Below, piece by piece: positions 9,780 through 18,023 of a stretch of DNA of 64,000 nucleotides. The stretch is from CAVSJA01 sp963728145 (GTDB lineage: Bacteria > Bacteroidota > Bacteroidia > Chitinophagales > Chitinophagaceae): contig CAVSJA010000006.1 in NCBI GenBank assembly GCA_963728145.1, positions 62,001 through 126,000 on the forward strand. Reading direction: 5' to 3'. The position numbers were made by a program, and so were the translations under genes. Each line of letters opens with the position of its first letter. Positions within the stretch are counted from its first letter, which is position 1. The notes beneath the pieces are model-generated. The model was not told the origin of the DNA. It made no database searches and was given only the letters and a program-made list of their open reading frames with translations.

Positions 9780-9787
9780 TATTTTTG
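9780..9787 (+). promoter_or_regulatory. Possible -7 box (TATTTTTG)
   Basis: TATTTTTG matches the Bacteroidota -7 consensus TAnnTTTG. It lies 20 bp upstream of the chosen start of the EEP-family gene (9808), just outside the MITE-like element. The -33 TTTG partner is not clear, because that position falls within the terminal repeat. Confidence 0.35.
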
Positions 9788-9807
9788 CTCCAATCAAAAT
9801 CAAACTC

Positions 9808-10650
9808 ATGATCAGGTTGAAGTTCTACGGTCTTGTGATTCTATCGTTTTTAATGTCATTATCTTCCATATCTCAACCATTGATTGTTGGGACTTTCAAT
9901 ATCCGCTACGATAATCCCCGTGATTCCGGAAATCTCTGGAAGGATCGCGCACCTGTAGTTGCTTCACTTATTCGTTTTCATGAATTTGATATTGTCGGTA
10001 CACAGGAAGGATTGAAGCATCAGTTGGATGATATTAAAAACGCATTGCCTGAATATTCATATTATGGCAAGGGAAGAGATGATGGACAATCGAAAGGCGA
10101 ACATTCTGTGATATTCTATAGAAAAGATAAATTTTCGGTTATTGACAGCGGTGATTTCTGGCTTTCTCAAACACCTGAAAAGCCAGGTCCAGGTTGGGAT
10201 GCAAGATTGAACCGGATCTGTTCATGGATTAAACTAAGGACAAAGCAAGGGAGAAAAACATTTTATGTTTTCAATGTACACTATGATCACCAGGGCGTGC
10301 AGGCAAGAGTTGAAAGCAGTAAGCTAACGTTGGAGAAGATTCAGAAGATTGCAGGCAAACAACCAGTGATCTTCACTGGTGATTTTAATGGGAACCATCA
10401 AAGCGAATGGTATTTGTATCTGAAGAAAAGCCAGGTACTCAAGGATGCATTAGATCTCGCCCCACATCCTTACATCAATAATGGCAGCTTTAATTCTTTC
10501 GGTGCAAACAATGCTACTAAGGATATAATCGACCATATTTTTATCAGTTCTCATTTTTCAGTAAGAAAATATGGTATTCTAACAGATACCTATCATGGAA
10601 AATTTCCTTCAGATCATTTTCCTGTATTGGCAACTGTGGAATTAAAATAG
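9808..10650 (+). CDS. Secreted endonuclease/exonuclease/phosphatase-family hydrolase
   Basis: 280 residues from ATG 9808, which opens a signal peptide (LKFYGLVILSFLMSLSSISQ). The metal-dependent EEP fold is shown by TFNIRYDN near the mature start, the Glu in VGTQEGLKHQL, VFNVHYDHQG, the GDFNGN motif, and the C-terminal SDHFPV with the catalytic Asp/His. Length and order match the secreted endonuclease/exonuclease/phosphatase proteins common in Bacteroidota, which may act on phosphodiesters or sugar phosphates. The specific substrate cannot be inferred. It is monocistronic as far as can be seen. Confidence 0.88.
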   Translation: MIRLKFYGLVILSFLMSLSSISQPLIVGTFNIRYDNPRDSGNLWKDRAPVVASLIRFHEFDIVGTQEGLKHQLDDIKNALPEYSYYGKGRDDGQSKGEHSVIFYRKDKFSVIDSGDFWLSQTPEKPGPGWDARLNRICSWIKLRTKQGRKTFYVFNVHYDHQGVQARVESSKLTLEKIQKIAGKQPVIFTGDFNGNHQSEWYLYLKKSQVLKDALDLAPHPYINNGSFNSFGANNATKDIIDHIFISSHFSVRKYGILTDTYHGKFPSDHFPVLATVELK

Positions 10651-10762
10651 TAAGCACTTTTGGTAAGCGCAATATAGGTTACATCGTTAACGAAGATTTG
10701 GGAGCTGTCGCTTGCAGGATCTAACTTCCGTGTGTTAGCTTTCCGTGGCCAAAACATATGTC

Positions 10763-11896
10763 ATGGGAGAAAAATACAACTACTATTGGTTATTAGTTTT
10801 ACTTCCGGTAATTGCGTGCAATTCCTCATCATCCAAAGAAATGGTTTATGAAGCGGGAATGCAAACTATTCATGTTACTGATCGCTCGAGGGTTTACAAG
10901 GCTGGTACCGAAACCACCGATAATTTGCATTATCGTCCAATAGATATTGATATCTGGTATCCTGCTCAGCAGGTTCATGCAGATTCAATCATCTCGTTTA
11001 AATACTTTCTCGATCAATTTCTCAATCGAAGAAACAATTATAAGGATACGCCGGTTATCAGTAACCTTAATGAAAATGCTCAGGCTTTTGCTGAAATGAA
11101 CACTTGTTCCGACAGCACCCGGTTGTTGAATTTCAAAACCCACAGTTTCATAAATGCAAAACCTGCGGAAGGCAGCTTTCCCCTTATCGTTTATCTATGC
11201 AGCTATAGCAGCACCGGTTTTGAAAACTTCACAGTTTTTGAGCAGATGGCAAAACAAGGATATGTAGTTGTATCCATCAATTCGGTTGGTAGATTTCCCG
11301 GAGATATGACAATGAAATACGAAGATCTTATCCAGCAAGTTGAAGATGCGGTGTTTTCAATTACGCATCTCAGATCGCTTTCATTTATCAACTTTTCTAA
11401 AATTGGGATAATGGGGTATAGTTGGGGCGGGCTTGCTGGAGCCATACTCGCCACGAAGCTGCCAAACTCAGTTGGTTTGGTTTCATGGGATGGCTCGGAG
11501 TTTCATCACTATGGACAGGTCAAGGATGAGGATACAGATTTTGATGGGATCATAAACAGTAAGGATTTCAAAAACATGCCACTTAAGATTCCTTATTTGC
11601 GACTTGAACAAAACCCTCCTGCTAAGGACCCGAAGAAAGAAGATTCGGTTTACAACTTTAATGAAAACCTTTCAGCCTCTCGCATGACCCTGTCAGTTGA
11701 CTCTGCTGAACATTTTCACTTTTGTTGTCTGCCCTACACTGTAAAAACTTCCGGAAATTGTCCCGATAATGGGATTTATAATACTGTCACCAAACTCACA
11801 ATTGCATTTTTCAATGAGCACCTGAAAAGGAAGTTATTCTTTACAAAAATTGTTGAGGGCGAAATGAATAGAACTGTGAGAATGAAGAAAGGCTAG
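10763..11896 (+). CDS. Lipoprotein alpha/beta hydrolase (PAF-acetylhydrolase/dienelactone-hydrolase-like)
   Basis: 377 residues. I prefer ATG 10763 over the upstream GTG (10745), because the protein then begins with a short charged n-region and a lipobox (YYWLLVLLPVIACNSSSS). The nucleophile elbow GYSWGG is near residue 221, in GIMGYSWGGLAGA. Other elements fit the fold: IDIWYPA at the first strand region, an oxyanion-type stretch in PLIVYLCSYSSTGFEN, and a late AEHFHF that may supply the His. It probably hydrolyses an ester in the periplasm; the substrate is unknown. Upstream, 10651-10762 contains an imperfect palindrome (CTAACTTCCGTGTGTTAGC). Confidence 0.75.
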   Translation: MGEKYNYYWLLVLLPVIACNSSSSKEMVYEAGMQTIHVTDRSRVYKAGTETTDNLHYRPIDIDIWYPAQQVHADSIISFKYFLDQFLNRRNNYKDTPVISNLNENAQAFAEMNTCSDSTRLLNFKTHSFINAKPAEGSFPLIVYLCSYSSTGFENFTVFEQMAKQGYVVVSINSVGRFPGDMTMKYEDLIQQVEDAVFSITHLRSLSFINFSKIGIMGYSWGGLAGAILATKLPNSVGLVSWDGSEFHHYGQVKDEDTDFDGIINSKDFKNMPLKIPYLRLEQNPPAKDPKKEDSVYNFNENLSASRMTLSVDSAEHFHFCCLPYTVKTSGNCPDNGIYNTVTKLTIAFFNEHLKRKLFFTKIVEGEMNRTVRMKKG

Positions 11897-12031
11897 TTGG
11901 TGCTTGTTGCCGGAAAATAATTGCCCAGAATTTCCTTTTCGATGGACATCTGTTTAATGATCTCCTGTAGACAGTCATAAATTATTATACAAGCAAACTG
12001 GCATAATAATTTTCCTTTCCTTAGAAAAATT

Positions 12032-12538
12032 ATGGGAAGCACAAGAAATCTTAAAGCTCAGCCTGCAATCGAAAAGATCAAGGAACTTTCTGAAGATGCA
12101 AAACTTTGTATGTTTTGTACCGAACTCAGCAAACAGCCCTTTAATACCAGACCGATGGCTACGCAAAAAGTAGAGGATGACGGCACCATTTGGTTTTTTA
12201 GTCCGGCCGATAGCACCAAGAATGCTGAAATATTAAAAGATAACCATGTTCAATTGATCTATTCCAATCGCTCGTCTTCAGAATTTCTTTCACTCTACGG
12301 AAATGCCGAGATTGTTAGAGATACTAAAAAAGCAAAAGAACTTTGGAATATGTTCCTGACAACCTGGTTTCATGAAGGCCCTGATGATCCGAATCTCACT
12401 TTAATAAGATTCACTCCCACAGAGGGACACTATTGGGACACGAAAAATAACAAAATGGTCCAATCACTGAAGATTGTGATGGGAGCAATTAAAGGAAAAA
12501 TGATGGATGATGGGGTAGAAGGGGATATCCGACTTTGA
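12032..12538 (+). CDS. Pyridoxamine 5'-phosphate oxidase-family (general stress FMN-binding split barrel) protein
   Basis: 168 residues. The order KLCMFCTEL, then RPMATQKVEDDGTIWFFS and NAEILKDNHVQLIYSNRSSSEFLSLYGNAEIV, follows the general-stress-protein-26/PNPOx-like split barrel that binds FMN or related flavins. TLIRFTPTEGHYWD closes the barrel. Members are implicated in stress protection; no substrate is apparent. There is no signal peptide, so it is cytoplasmic. Stand-alone gene. Confidence 0.85.
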   Translation: MGSTRNLKAQPAIEKIKELSEDAKLCMFCTELSKQPFNTRPMATQKVEDDGTIWFFSPADSTKNAEILKDNHVQLIYSNRSSSEFLSLYGNAEIVRDTKKAKELWNMFLTTWFHEGPDDPNLTLIRFTPTEGHYWDTKNNKMVQSLKIVMGAIKGKMMDDGVEGDIRL

Positions 12539-12700
12539 AATAAAGCGGATGTTGGCGGGAAATCATCTTCGATAACAATAACCGCATTTTTTCATCTCGA
12601 ATCCGTACATGGATATTTTATCAATAATTCAGAGCTAAACTCTTGAGGAAAAGAAGGATATTTGACCAAAGTCAAGCTTGCCATACCTTGACTCGCTGCT

Positions 12701-13141
12701 ATGATCATTCGAGCCTCCTCAAAAGATTTCGACCCAATCATCGATGTTTGGGAAGCGTCTGTTCGTAAGACGCATGATTTCCTGCATGAAGATTATATGC
12801 TGGAGATAAAATCCCTATTGCCTTCAATATTCCCTTCAGTCGATCTATATGTAAGCAAAAATGAAGCAGGAAAGATTGTCGGCTTTCTCGGCGTAGCGAA
12901 TAGAAAAATTGAAATGTTATTTGTACATCCAGATTCCATGGGCAAAGGAATTGGGCGTGCCCTGGCAAAATTTGCGATTGAAAAACTCAATATGCACAAA
13001 GTAGATGTGAACGAACAGAACCAACAGGCCGTCGATTTCTATAAACATATTGGATTTGTCACGCTTGGCAGAAGTGATGTTGATGGTTTAGGTAAGCCGT
13101 ATCCGTTGTTGCATATGGAGTACCGTTTAAGGCAGGGTTGA
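12701..13141 (+). CDS. GNAT-family N-acetyltransferase
   Basis: 146 residues. Acetyl-CoA-binding motif A is MLFVHPDSMGKGIGRALAKF (residues about 71-90), followed by NEQNQQAVDFYKHIGF, typical of motif B in YjaB/RimI-like GNATs. The N-terminal IIRASSKDFDPIIDVWEASV is also typical. The acyl acceptor is unknown. A TTTG (12661) and TACCTTGA (12684) pair with 19 bp between them precedes the ATG closely and might be its promoter. The stop codon runs straight into a 9-bp tandem repeat array. Confidence 0.88.
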   Translation: MIIRASSKDFDPIIDVWEASVRKTHDFLHEDYMLEIKSLLPSIFPSVDLYVSKNEAGKIVGFLGVANRKIEMLFVHPDSMGKGIGRALAKFAIEKLNMHKVDVNEQNQQAVDFYKHIGFVTLGRSDVDGLGKPYPLLHMEYRLRQG

Positions 13142-13385
13142 AGGTTGACAGGGTTGACAGGGTTGACAGGGTTGACAGGGTTGACAGGGTTGACAGGGTT
13201 GACAGGGTTGACAGGGTTGACAGGGTTGACAGGGTTGACAAAGTTGATAGGGTTGACAAGTTAGCGAGGTTATCGGATTAGAAAGTTTGAAAGATTGTAT
13301 TCAATAATATACAGATGATTTAAGCAAATGCAACCTCAATTGAGCTTATCAACTTTGTTAAGCTTGTAAGCCTTGTCAACCTTAT
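13142..13385. repeat. GTTGACA tandem array with an inverted arm
   Basis: Eleven perfect 9-bp units (GTTGACAGG) run from 13144, followed by two degenerate ones to about 13258. A shorter complementary arm (TTGTTAAGCTTGTAAGCC, then TTGTCAACC) lies at 13356-13384. The core between them (about 13262-13345) shows no coding signal. The array begins at the stop codon of the GNAT gene, and the fold would be highly asymmetric. At 13388-13404 a fragment identical to the end of the MITE-like family (GGGGGACTCTGCGAGAA) follows; the rest to 13504 holds nothing I recognise. Confidence 0.9.
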
Positions 13386-13504
13386 TTGGGGGACTCTGCG
13401 AGAAAAAAGGAACGTCAAACATTGAAATGACTTGCCGATACTTCAACATTCAACATTCCCTTTATATACCTGCCTGTCCTTCTACTCGTAGGGATTAGGA
13501 GCCC

Positions 13505-13903
13505 TTATTGCTTGGTGGCCACAAAGGTGCCTGATATAGTTGATGGGGTTAGCCTTGTTAGAATTCCACTTTCGATCTTTGTGTTTGTGCTGTTAACTGT
13601 TCCCTGGCCCTTCCAGGTATGCGTTGCGCTTTCGGTAAAATAAAAATTTACCACTTGCGATGTAGGCAATTTGTTCCAAAATCCAGGGAACGGAGTAAGA
13701 CTTCCAAATTTTACCGTAGCTGTCCCATCGTCCTTGAAGTCAAGGATGAAAGACTTGTATTTTACTGTACCAACTATAGCCGAATCTGACCAAATGGTGG
13801 ATCCTAGATTTACCGGAGGCGGGTCGCTATCCTTCGAACAGGAAAAAATGAAAAGGACCGCCCCAATTGCAGTAAGTACTGCAATCATCCTGAATGATTT
13901 CAT
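13505..13903 (-). CDS. Small lipoprotein of unknown function
   Basis: 132 residues from ATG 13903, which opens a lipoprotein leader (IAVLTAIGAVLFIFSCSKDS). The mature protein (SKDSDPPPVNLGSTIWSD and onward) is Thr/Ser-rich with alternating strands (GTATVKFGSLTP, TWKGQGTVN), and ends in SGTFVATKQ. It has the look of small Bacteroidota lipocalin- or GIN-like beta proteins, but I cannot assign a family. It lies on the same strand as the helicase, with 103 bp between them containing a palindrome. Confidence 0.6.
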   Translation of the reverse strand: MKSFRMIAVLTAIGAVLFIFSCSKDSDPPPVNLGSTIWSDSAIVGTVKYKSFILDFKDDGTATVKFGSLTPFPGFWNKLPTSQVVNFYFTESATHTWKGQGTVNSTNTKIESGILTRLTPSTISGTFVATKQ

Positions 13904-13976
13904 GGTAAGGTTAATTTGACCTTCACAATTTAGAGCTATTGAAGGCCGAAGGAAATAGCTCATTTAGGGGGGTGGG

Positions 13977-14005
13977 GGTTGGCGACCCTATAAGGGTCGC
14001 AAACC
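13977..14005. repeat. Palindrome GGTTGGCGACCCT/AGGGTCGCAAACC, copy at helicase 3' end
   Basis: Arms 13977-13989 and 13993-14005 pair except for one G/A position, with a 3-base loop. It ends two bases before the helicase stop codon and may serve as its terminator. The same palindrome, with longer arms, lies 18 bp upstream of the helicase start (15848-15896). Confidence 0.8.
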
Positions 14006-14006
14006 T

Positions 14007-15830
14007 CTAAAACTCCCAAACCGTCTTATGCACCCCATTGAGTTCAATGTATTCAAGAAACGCGTTATAAAAAGGGTCAGCTCCAATTGTCGCGCTATCC
14101 CCAATCACAAACAGTTTTTCCTTAGCCCTTGTGATTGCTACATTCATTCTTCGATAATCTTTTAAAAATCCAATTTCACCTTCATCATTACTTCTTACCA
14201 ATGAAAGGATAATATTTTCTTTTTCCTGTCCCTGGAAACTATCGACCGTACTGATTCGCATACCTGCGGGTAATACCTCTTTCGCTGCGGTGACCTGCCC
14301 TGCATATGGAGAAATGAATGCAGTTTTATTTGCTTCTAAGGATTCAGATTCCATCAGTTTCCTCACAATTTCCAATTCGCCTTCGTTTTCCAGGCTTGTA
14401 CCATCTCTACCATGTTCTTCAGCGTATCCTGATCCTGCAGTATCAACAAACCAAAGATGAGTTCCGGTATTTTGAAGATGGATTGCGGTTTGTAAAAGAT
14501 CATTATAGAAGTAATTGCTGCTGAATCCGGCAATTGCCTGGCGCATTCTATATTGGGTATTGAGAAGGTAGATGGCAGGGACCTTTGCAATTGCTACTTC
14601 AAGGATGGACCGGTTGAATCCCAGGCGAGCAGCTTCCTCACTCAAAACGGTAGGTGGCAATTGCCAGTGATCGCCGGCAAGAACTATTTTCTCTGCCATT
14701 GGAAAAATGGTCCATGCCAATGGTTCGATACACTGACCAGCTTCGTCCACTACCAATGTTTTGAATTTCAAATGGTCAATCCGAGCATCATACAAACCTA
14801 TCGGCGTTCCAAGGATTACTTCAGCTTCTTCATACAACTTATCTTCATTGTAAGCCCGTAGCTTTTTTATTTCGGTGCGTATATTTTTTACTTCCTTAAA
14901 CAAAAGATTTCGTTGATCTCTTTCGGCCTTACCAAAGCTTCTCTTGTATTTCATTGCCATTTTGCGGAAGTCTTCGGCCCTTATTCTTAATTGTTTGATC
15001 TCTTTTTGTTGCTTGCTATTCGATAATCTTCCCTCGGGTGTGTGCGGAAAGATTTCTTCATCTACCTTACTTGTATTACCCACACGCAATACCTTCGCTC
15101 CCTGTTTGATCAATCCTTTTGCGATATTATCAACAGCAGTATTGCTTGGAGCAGATACCAATACTTTTTCATCCATTTGGATCAATTGAACGATGGCTTC
15201 AATCAGGGTAGTTGTCTTTCCCGTTCCCGGTGGACCATGAACAATAACGATATCTTCATTATGCGTGATTGCTGCAACTGCCTGTTGCTGGCTTTCGTTC
15301 AATTGCTGATTGCGAAATGAAAATGGAACTTTGAAATCATTTGTTTGTTGAGAAGCAATTGTGCCATCTTCATGCAATTCCTGAAAAAATTTAAACAGGG
15401 ACTTATTTTCTTCAATACTTCTCAATACCGTTTTCATAATCGTTGTGGTACGGGTATCTGGTGCAAGTTTTATTCCCACTCCATTATCTTCAATCCAATC
15501 CGGAAAATCAGGAGCAAATAATCTGAATTCACCTTTCAATCCATCCAGGCTCAATAACATTCCTTTCACCGGTTCTTGATCCTGGATAAAACATTCAATT
15601 GCCGCCCCATCTCGAAATAAAGTTGATTCTTCAGGAAAGGGTAAGCGAAAACTGATTTCCGGGTATTCTGCATAACCAAATGTTTTCCTCGTGACGATAA
15701 TTGGATGCAATGCCAATCCCTCCGCTTTCAATACTTTTAGCGGATGACCCTGGTCAAGACTGAATCTTTTTACCTGTTCTTTTTCTTCGAGATCGATACA
15801 TTTTAATAATGTTTGGATATGCGGGTGCAT
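14007..15830 (-). CDS. Superfamily 1B helicase, IGHMBP2/SMUBP-2-like
   Basis: 607 residues. Helicase motif I is VHGPPGTGKTTTLIEAI (about 195-211), motif Ia VLVSAPSNTAVDNI, motif II VVDEAGQCIEP (about 355-365, DEAG box), motif III GDHWQLPPTV, motif IV region LNTQYRM, motif V STVDSFQGQEKENIILSLVRS, and motif VI RRMNVAITRAKEKLFVIGD. The N-terminal 150 residues resemble the OB-like domain of the Upf1/IGHMBP2 group. Such proteins unwind DNA or RNA 5' to 3'; the cellular role in Bacteroidota is not established. The gene is flanked on both sides by the same palindrome. Confidence 0.92.
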   Translation of the reverse strand: MHPHIQTLLKCIDLEEKEQVKRFSLDQGHPLKVLKAEGLALHPIIVTRKTFGYAEYPEISFRLPFPEESTLFRDGAAIECFIQDQEPVKGMLLSLDGLKGEFRLFAPDFPDWIEDNGVGIKLAPDTRTTTIMKTVLRSIEENKSLFKFFQELHEDGTIASQQTNDFKVPFSFRNQQLNESQQQAVAAITHNEDIVIVHGPPGTGKTTTLIEAIVQLIQMDEKVLVSAPSNTAVDNIAKGLIKQGAKVLRVGNTSKVDEEIFPHTPEGRLSNSKQQKEIKQLRIRAEDFRKMAMKYKRSFGKAERDQRNLLFKEVKNIRTEIKKLRAYNEDKLYEEAEVILGTPIGLYDARIDHLKFKTLVVDEAGQCIEPLAWTIFPMAEKIVLAGDHWQLPPTVLSEEAARLGFNRSILEVAIAKVPAIYLLNTQYRMRQAIAGFSSNYFYNDLLQTAIHLQNTGTHLWFVDTAGSGYAEEHGRDGTSLENEGELEIVRKLMESESLEANKTAFISPYAGQVTAAKEVLPAGMRISTVDSFQGQEKENIILSLVRSNDEGEIGFLKDYRRMNVAITRAKEKLFVIGDSATIGADPFYNAFLEYIELNGVHKTVWEF

Positions 15831-15847
15831 TTGTAAATTTAAGGTAT

Positions 15848-15896
15848 GTCAGGGCAGGGTTGGCGACCCTCCAAGGGTCGCAAACCCTGCCCTGAC
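15848..15896. repeat. 49-bp palindrome, upstream twin of 13977-14005
   Basis: Arms 15848-15870 and 15874-15896 (23 bp each, one mismatch, 3-base loop). The centre GGCGACCCT/AGGGTCGC is shared with the palindrome at the other end of the helicase gene. It lies between two divergent starts (15830 and 15927), so it is not placed as a simple terminator. Confidence 0.85.
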
Positions 15897-15926
15897 TAAA
15901 TACATTTCTTCACATAAACCTTTTTT

Positions 15927-16220
15927 ATGATCATCGTACACGACATCTTCGTCTGCAAACCCGGTAACGCCTCCAAAATGGCGAAACTCTTCAAAGAAAT
16001 AATGGTCGACAATAAAGAATTTGTAAATGTCATGACCGATATGACTGGTCAATTCAATCGTGTAATTATGGTAAGCAAATACGAAAATCTTACCGCCTAC
16101 GAAGAAACTTTCAAAAAGCATATGGAGAATACTGAGGAGATGAAGAAAATGCAGGAGAAGATGAAAGGGTATACTGAGATGTATTTGACGGGATCGAGAG
16201 AGATTTATCAGGTATGGTAG
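15927..16220 (+). CDS. Small alpha/beta-barrel (NIPSNAP/ABM-like) protein
   Basis: 97 residues. The layout of strand, helix (ASKMAKLFKEIMVD), strand pair (VMTDMTGQFNRVIMVSKY), helix (LTAYEETFKKHMENTEEM) and final strand (EMYLTGSREIYQVW) fits a dimeric ferredoxin-like barrel such as NIPSNAP or antibiotic-biosynthesis-monooxygenase proteins. No catalytic residues can be named. A truncated relative with the same last 28 residues sits at 18986-19072. Divergent from the helicase gene. Confidence 0.65.
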   Translation: MIIVHDIFVCKPGNASKMAKLFKEIMVDNKEFVNVMTDMTGQFNRVIMVSKYENLTAYEETFKKHMENTEEMKKMQEKMKGYTEMYLTGSREIYQVW

Positions 16221-16221
16221 T

Positions 16222-16345
16222 GAATGGTAGTGGTGAATAGTGAATGGTGAATTGTGAATGGGAATTCGGTATTAGGAATTAGGAATAAAGAATCAGGAGT
16301 TATTCCTAATTCCTAATTCCTAATTCCTAATTCCCAATTCCCAAT
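16222..16345. repeat. Inverted repeat with TAGGAATTAGGAAT arms
   Basis: After a run of GTGAATGGTGAAT-like units (16222-16260), a left arm ATTAGGAATTAGGAAT (16271-16286) is complemented by repeated ATTCCTAATTCCTAATTCC (about 16302-16340). It lies between the convergent ends of the NIPSNAP-like gene and the M48 protease, where a bidirectional terminator would be expected. Confidence 0.75.
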
Positions 16346-16365
16346 CCGTCCGTCAACGTTCAAGT

Positions 16366-17172
16366 TCATTTCTTTATTGGCTTATAATACTTTAATGCTT
16401 GTGGCATATTCGCTTTTATAGCTGCAATTCTGGTTTCATCTGAAGGGTGACCACTTAAGAACTCAGGTGGTTTTTCTCCTCCTGCTGCAGCCATTCTTTG
16501 CCAGAAGGGAATGGCTTCCTGGGGATTGTAACCTGCCATTGCTGCGAAGTATAATCCATATTTGTCCGCCTCTGATTCTTCTTTACGGGAAAATGGTAAA
16601 ATAACTCCAACCGTACTTCCCAATCCATATGCAGTCATAAAGAGATCCTGTGTTTCGGCCGGCTTCTGAGCAATAGCTACCTGTAAAGCAAGACCACCCA
16701 TTTGTTGCAACAAACCCTGGCTCATTCTCTCACTACCGTGTTGTGCAACCGCATGTGCGATCTCGTGACCTATTACTATTGCTAATGCAGCCTCGTTTTG
16801 AGTAATAGGCAGAAGGCCGGTATACACTACCACTTTTCCACCCGGCATGCACCAGGCATTAACTTCTTTATTGTCTATCAGGTTAAATTCCCACTGGTAT
16901 CCTTCCAATATGGACGGCTGACCGTTGTTATCGTAAAAGGTTTTTATGGCAGCGGCGATACGTGTTCCTACCCGGCGTACCATTTCAGCGTCTTTATTGC
17001 TGTTAACATTAACTACTTTATTTGCACTCAAAAACGATTGGTATTCCGTTTTTGCCATGGATTGTAATTCCGACTCCGATACCAGGGCGAGTTGTTTGCG
17101 ACCAGTTACCAGGTTTTGAACGCAACTGATAAAAAGTGAGGCAAGCAAAAGGAAAGAAAATATTTTTTTCAT
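16366..17172 (-). CDS. M48-family metalloprotease lipoprotein
   Basis: 268 residues. Lipoprotein leader FSFLLLASLFISCVQN followed by TGRKQL, as in the BepA/LoiP (YfgC/YggG) group. The zinc site is HEIAHAVAQHGSERM (HExxH near residue 135-139), with the third ligand likely the Glu in KEESEADKYGL. VNAWCMPGGKVVVYTGLL is also diagnostic. The C-terminal WQRMAAAGGEKPPEFLSGHPSDETRI is conserved in this family. It likely degrades or chaperones misfolded outer-membrane proteins in the periplasm. It is located next to genes for two outer-membrane proteins on the same strand. Confidence 0.93.
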   Translation of the reverse strand: MKKIFSFLLLASLFISCVQNLVTGRKQLALVSESELQSMAKTEYQSFLSANKVVNVNSNKDAEMVRRVGTRIAAAIKTFYDNNGQPSILEGYQWEFNLIDNKEVNAWCMPGGKVVVYTGLLPITQNEAALAIVIGHEIAHAVAQHGSERMSQGLLQQMGGLALQVAIAQKPAETQDLFMTAYGLGSTVGVILPFSRKEESEADKYGLYFAAMAGYNPQEAIPFWQRMAAAGGEKPPEFLSGHPSDETRIAAIKANMPQALKYYKPIKK

Positions 17173-17217
17173 TTTTTTAATTTTATTAAGTGCTGGCGTT
17201 TATACGACATCGTTGGC

Positions 17218-17248
17218 AAAAAAATAGTTGCCCTTTATGGGCAACTAT
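17218..17248 (-). terminator. Intrinsic terminator of the porin gene
   Basis: Hairpin ATAGTTGCCC/GGGCAACTAT (17224-17248), with an A-run at 17218-17223 that reads as a T-run on the minus strand. It is correctly placed 30 bp after the stop of the gene at 17278 and before the start of the next gene is reached. This is a conventional terminator, in contrast to the tandem-repeat hairpins elsewhere. Confidence 0.85.
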
Positions 17249-17277
17249 AGAATTTATAAGGGAAGGAAAATCATATA

Positions 17278-17970
17278 TTAAAATCTATAACCTAATGAAA
17301 ATCCAAAGCCGGTGTTTTTTGCTACTGTCTTATCATCTGATGCACCCTCGTATTCGGGATTTATCTTAGTAAGGCCCAATTGAGTATTCAGTTGAACGGA
17401 AATCTTATTACTGAATTCATATCCGGCAAGCAAATTGGCACCTGCATCCAGCCGCTTCAAATAAGCTACATTATCGGCATCGGTAGTTTTCACTGTATTC
17501 TGGAATTTAATATCCTGGGTTTCGTCAAACCCGCTTCCTTCATACCTGATATTGCCACCTACTCCAAAAGCAACATAGGGACCAACGCCCAATAACAGGT
17601 GTCCGTTTCCCAATAAGGGTTTGTAAAGAAAATTAAGGGGAATTTCAACATAAGATATTTTTATCCTGCTGCTCACTGGTTGTCCCAGAATAATCTCTTC
17701 ATTTTTCGCTCCCTTGGTTGTAAAAAGTACACCCGGTTGAAAATAAAAATCAGGTGCTACCGGGATTTCTGCGTTGAATCCAAAATTAAAACCGGTTAAA
17801 ATATCATTCTTTAATTTATCACCCTCTTCATCCTTGCCGTTAATATTCTGAAAATTTACTCCCGCACGAAAGCCAAAGCTCGTCTTGTTTGAATTAAAAG
17901 TTTTTTGTTGTGCCTGTGCAAAAATTGTACATAAAGCCATTCCAATGATTAAGCTGATTCCTCTTTTCAT
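17278..17970 (-). CDS. Outer-membrane beta-barrel protein (PorT/OprD-like 'porin family')
   Basis: 230 residues. Signal peptide (SLIIGMALCTIFAQAQ), then alternating amphipathic strands: SFGFRAGVNFQNINGKD, TGFNFGFNAEIPVA, FYFQPGVLFTTKGAK, SYVEIPLNFLYKP, LLLGVGPYVAFGVGG, and the terminal GFGFSLGYRF ending in aromatic Phe as typical of BAM substrates. This is the small (about 8-strand) Bacteroidota barrel family. Ligand unknown. It precedes its own terminator and follows the OmpA-type lipoprotein by 53 bp, so the two may be co-transcribed. Confidence 0.85.
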   Translation of the reverse strand: MKRGISLIIGMALCTIFAQAQQKTFNSNKTSFGFRAGVNFQNINGKDEEGDKLKNDILTGFNFGFNAEIPVAPDFYFQPGVLFTTKGAKNEEIILGQPVSSRIKISYVEIPLNFLYKPLLGNGHLLLGVGPYVAFGVGGNIRYEGSGFDETQDIKFQNTVKTTDADNVAYLKRLDAGANLLAGYEFSNKISVQLNTQLGLTKINPEYEGASDDKTVAKNTGFGFSLGYRF

Positions 17971-18023
17971 ATTATTTTTTTTGGTTAAGACTAATTTTTA
18001 CTTTCCGATCGTAGGATCCCTTT

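Noticed and set aside
13142..13259. CRISPR-like array of GTTGACA repeats
   Set aside because: Units are 9 bp and contiguous without unique spacers, and no cas genes are near. The same is true at 47 kb, 50 kb and 61 kb.
13059..13259. Open frames encoding (STL)n, such as those across the GTTGACA arrays
   Set aside because: They are translations of the 9-bp repeat and have no start signal or conserved content; the same frames appear at 47151 and 61303.
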